In this document: one piece after another, positions 13,858-15,031 of the stretch
Layout: every line of letters begins with the position of its first letter
Position numbering within the stretch: position 1 is the stretch's first letter
Assembly: GCA_002780705.1 (NCBI GenBank)
Contig: PEUP01000026.1
Span: forward strand, 1 to 15,031
DNA: 15,031 nucleotides
Source: Elusimicrobia bacterium CG03_land_8_20_14_0_80_50_18
GTDB lineage: Bacteria > CG03
Direction of reading: 5' to 3'
Notes under the pieces: model-generated
Told to the model about the DNA's origin: nothing
Seen by the model: only the letters and a program-made list of their open reading frames with translations
Databases searched by the model: none
Program-made: the position numbers and the translations under genes

Positions 13858-14605
13858 TTTTGGCTTTTAGAAATGCGGCAAGCGTGCAAAGCGCCGCCGA
13901 TATCGCGAAGATGATAGCAATAATCTGCATTATTGTTAAACCCATAAATCCGGCCACGGTGTCTCCCCTCAGAAATTCCATGGCAAACCTTATCATGCCG
14001 TAACCCGCCAGATAAGCCGCCAGGCGAAGGCCTGTTATTTTCATAGGCAGCCTAATGATGATAAGAAAAAGCAGGAAATTGAGGACACTCTCGTAGAGCT
14101 GAACCGGATGAAGCGCCACGCCAAGCGGCGCCAGAGAAGCCGGATTCGTAAAAGTGACCCCGGGCCAGCTCCCGCAGGAACTGCCGTAACAGCAGCCGGC
14201 CAGAACACAGCCTATCCTTCCTATGGCCTGCCCCAGTATCATTGGCGCGGCGAAATAATCGCAGAATTCGGCGAAAGGTATTTTTTCTTTCCGCGAAAAA
14301 TAAAACAGAGCCAGCAAACCGCCGATGATCCCGCCTCCCACGGCCAGCCCCCCGCGCCAGACATAAAAGAACTCAAGAGGATTCGCTGTCAGGGTTCCGA
14401 AATCCCAGACAATAAAATGAAACAGGCGCGCGAAAGCAAAAGCGCAGACAAGAGAGTAAAAAACGATATCCTCAAGGCGGCGGGAAGCGATACGGCCGGC
14501 AAATTCTTTTTTGAGCACAAACCAGGCAGCGACGACGGCAAGAAAAACCATCAGGCCATAAGAATACAGCGTTACAGGGCCTATGCTCAGTATGCGGGGA
14601 AACAC
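13841..14605 (-). CDS. lgt: Prolipoprotein diacylglyceryl transferase (Lgt), GTG start
   Basis: Inner-membrane enzyme that moves a diacylglyceryl group from phosphatidylglycerol to the lipobox cysteine of prolipoproteins, the first step of lipoprotein maturation. The 254-residue, seven-helix protein has the signature GQAIGRIGCVLAGCCYG (125-141) with Arg130 (E. coli Arg143), YGLM at 16-19, HPVQLYE at 166-172, and EFLRGD with Arg213 (E. coli Arg239). The position of E. coli His103 is glycine (GGLAVGGG, Gly90). The cysteine-rich signature loop resembles the Gram-positive type. The start is GTG at 14605, with GGAG 5 bases upstream. A nearby ATG at 14631 is in another frame. It is the first gene of the run, in the slot where rnfC would be expected. 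Confidence 0.94.
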   Translation of the reverse strand: MFPRILSIGPVTLYSYGLMVFLAVVAAWFVLKKEFAGRIASRRLEDIVFYSLVCAFAFARLFHFIVWDFGTLTANPLEFFYVWRGGLAVGGGIIGGLLALFYFSRKEKIPFAEFCDYFAAPMILGQAIGRIGCVLAGCCYGSSCGSWPGVTFTNPASLAPLGVALHPVQLYESVLNFLLFLIIIRLPMKITGLRLAAYLAGYGMIRFAMEFLRGDTVAGFMGLTIMQIIAIIFAISAALCTLAAFLKAKNGKRI

Positions 14606-14909
14606 GGAAGCTCCGGAAAAGATTTTTTCATGAGCTTAATATAACATATTCCCGCGAAAAAAATAAAGACTCCGCAAAACTTCATCTCAATAAAAATTAC
14701 CCGCCTCACTTTTGCCGGAATCCTAAATGCTTATGTAGTTGATAGTTGAATAATTTACTTTATTCTTTTGGTTTGAAGAGGCAGAGTTGCCTTTGCCTGC
14801 AAGGCAATTGCCCGCTCATGATATGCGGAATCATCGGGCTGCTTAACTCCGCAATTTGATGATTTTTTATTTATATTTGCCATTTGGGCTCCAATTTCCT
14901 CCCGAAACC

Positions 14910-14939
14910 ACTGTCTCACCATAAGGTGTATAGGACAGT
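14910..14939. repeat. Hairpin just after the stop of the edge reading frame
   Basis: ACTGTC (14910-14915) pairs with GACAGT (14934-14939), and inside it CACC (14917-14920) pairs with GGTG (14925-14928) around an ATAA loop. On the minus strand it begins at the TGA of the short open frame entering from the right edge. It could be a 3'-end structure for that gene, although no U-tract follows. Confidence 0.45.
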
Positions 14940-15031
14940 CAATCTTTCGACATCTTCCGAATTGCCTCGCTGAAAATCCAGACGAAACATAGACCTTCGG
15001 CCCGCATCGCTTTTGCTAATTCAAACCTTGA
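14939..15031 (-). CDS. Possible C-terminal fragment of an unknown protein (cut by window edge)
   Basis: The minus frame is open from the right edge for 30 codons, ending at TGA (14939-14941). The peptide has a protein-like composition (RFELAKAMRAEGLCFVWIF then SEAIRKMSKD). A helix-like hydrophobic pattern ends in a short charged tail, followed at once by a hairpin. It is too short to identify. A chance open frame of this length is quite possible, so this is a tentative call. If real, it would be the gene upstream of lgt in the same direction. Confidence 0.25.
   Translation of the reverse strand, partial: SRFELAKAMRAEGLCFVWIFSEAIRKMSKD

Larger units (their letters stand above)
14606..15031. 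other. Intergenic region upstream of lgt with several inverted repeats
   Basis: No confident gene lies in these 426 bases. The part next to lgt (14606-14760) is AT-rich and is where the lgt-rnf promoter should be, but I see only weak candidates, such as TATATT near 14637-14642 with no good -35. From 14790 onward there are inverted repeats: TTGCCT-GCA-AGGCAA (14793-14807), the palindrome GGCAATTGCC (14803-14812), TGCGGA / TCCGCA (14824-14829 and 14848-14853) and the hairpin at 14910-14939. A 55-codon frame (14755-14922, minus) is open but resembles no family I know. Confidence 0.6.

Noticed and set aside
14108..14644. Plus-strand open frame of 178 codons opposite lgt
   Set aside because: Antisense to a clear Lgt with all signature residues, and its product is low-complexity and basic.
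14755..14922. Minus-strand 55-codon frame starting with ATG upstream of lgt
   Set aside because: It overlaps several inverted repeats, has no clear ribosome binding site and resembles no family I know. It is kept only as part of the ambiguous right-edge region.

Overview
This 15 kb window comes from a bacterial chromosome with roughly balanced base composition. Every gene I can support lies on the minus strand, so transcription runs from high to low coordinates. The genes form two dense runs in which most neighbours overlap by a few bases. Prolipoprotein diacylglyceryl transferase (Lgt), an Rnf membrane complex and an AsmA-like envelope protein suggest a double-membraned, probably anaerobic or facultative bacterium. 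The mixture of gene orders and divergent motifs feels like an uncultivated lineage such as Omnitrophota or Elusimicrobiota, but that placement is a guess and no marker in the window proves it.

Run A (about 14605 down to 6567) is lgt, rnfD, rnfG, rnfE, rnfA, rnfB, an AsmA-like protein, cinA and an unrecognised 293-residue protein. Rnf couples electron flow between ferredoxin and NAD to ion movement across the inner membrane. The usual first gene, rnfC, is missing here and lgt overlaps rnfD in its place. Between rnfE and rnfA lies a repeat-like insertion. It appears to have replaced the rnfE 3' end, so that the last 16 residues of RnfE are repeat-encoded, and it leaves rnfA without a recognisable ribosome binding site.

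The spacer from 6318 to 6566 separates the two runs. It holds three consecutive perfect hairpins, a fourth nested hairpin, and a good sigma70-type promoter (TTGACA, 17 bases, GACAAT) reading into run B.

Run B (6317 down to the left edge) is rpmE, prfA, prmC, murA, hisD, hisB, hisA, hisI and the first 20 codons of a CBS-domain protein. It joins translation termination (release factor RF1, the methyltransferase that modifies it, and ribosomal protein bL31) to the first committed step of peptidoglycan synthesis and to four histidine biosynthesis steps. hisG, hisC, hisE, hisH and hisF are not in the window, although hisH and hisF commonly flank hisA.

The right-hand 426 bases (14606-15031) contain no confident gene. 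They hold several inverted repeats and, at the very edge, a short open frame that may be the C-terminus of another minus-strand gene. I see no tRNA, rRNA, CRISPR array, intact transposase or phage gene. The nearest things to novelty are the repeat-scarred, rnfC-less Rnf operon, the triple-hairpin element and the unknown gene behind cinA.
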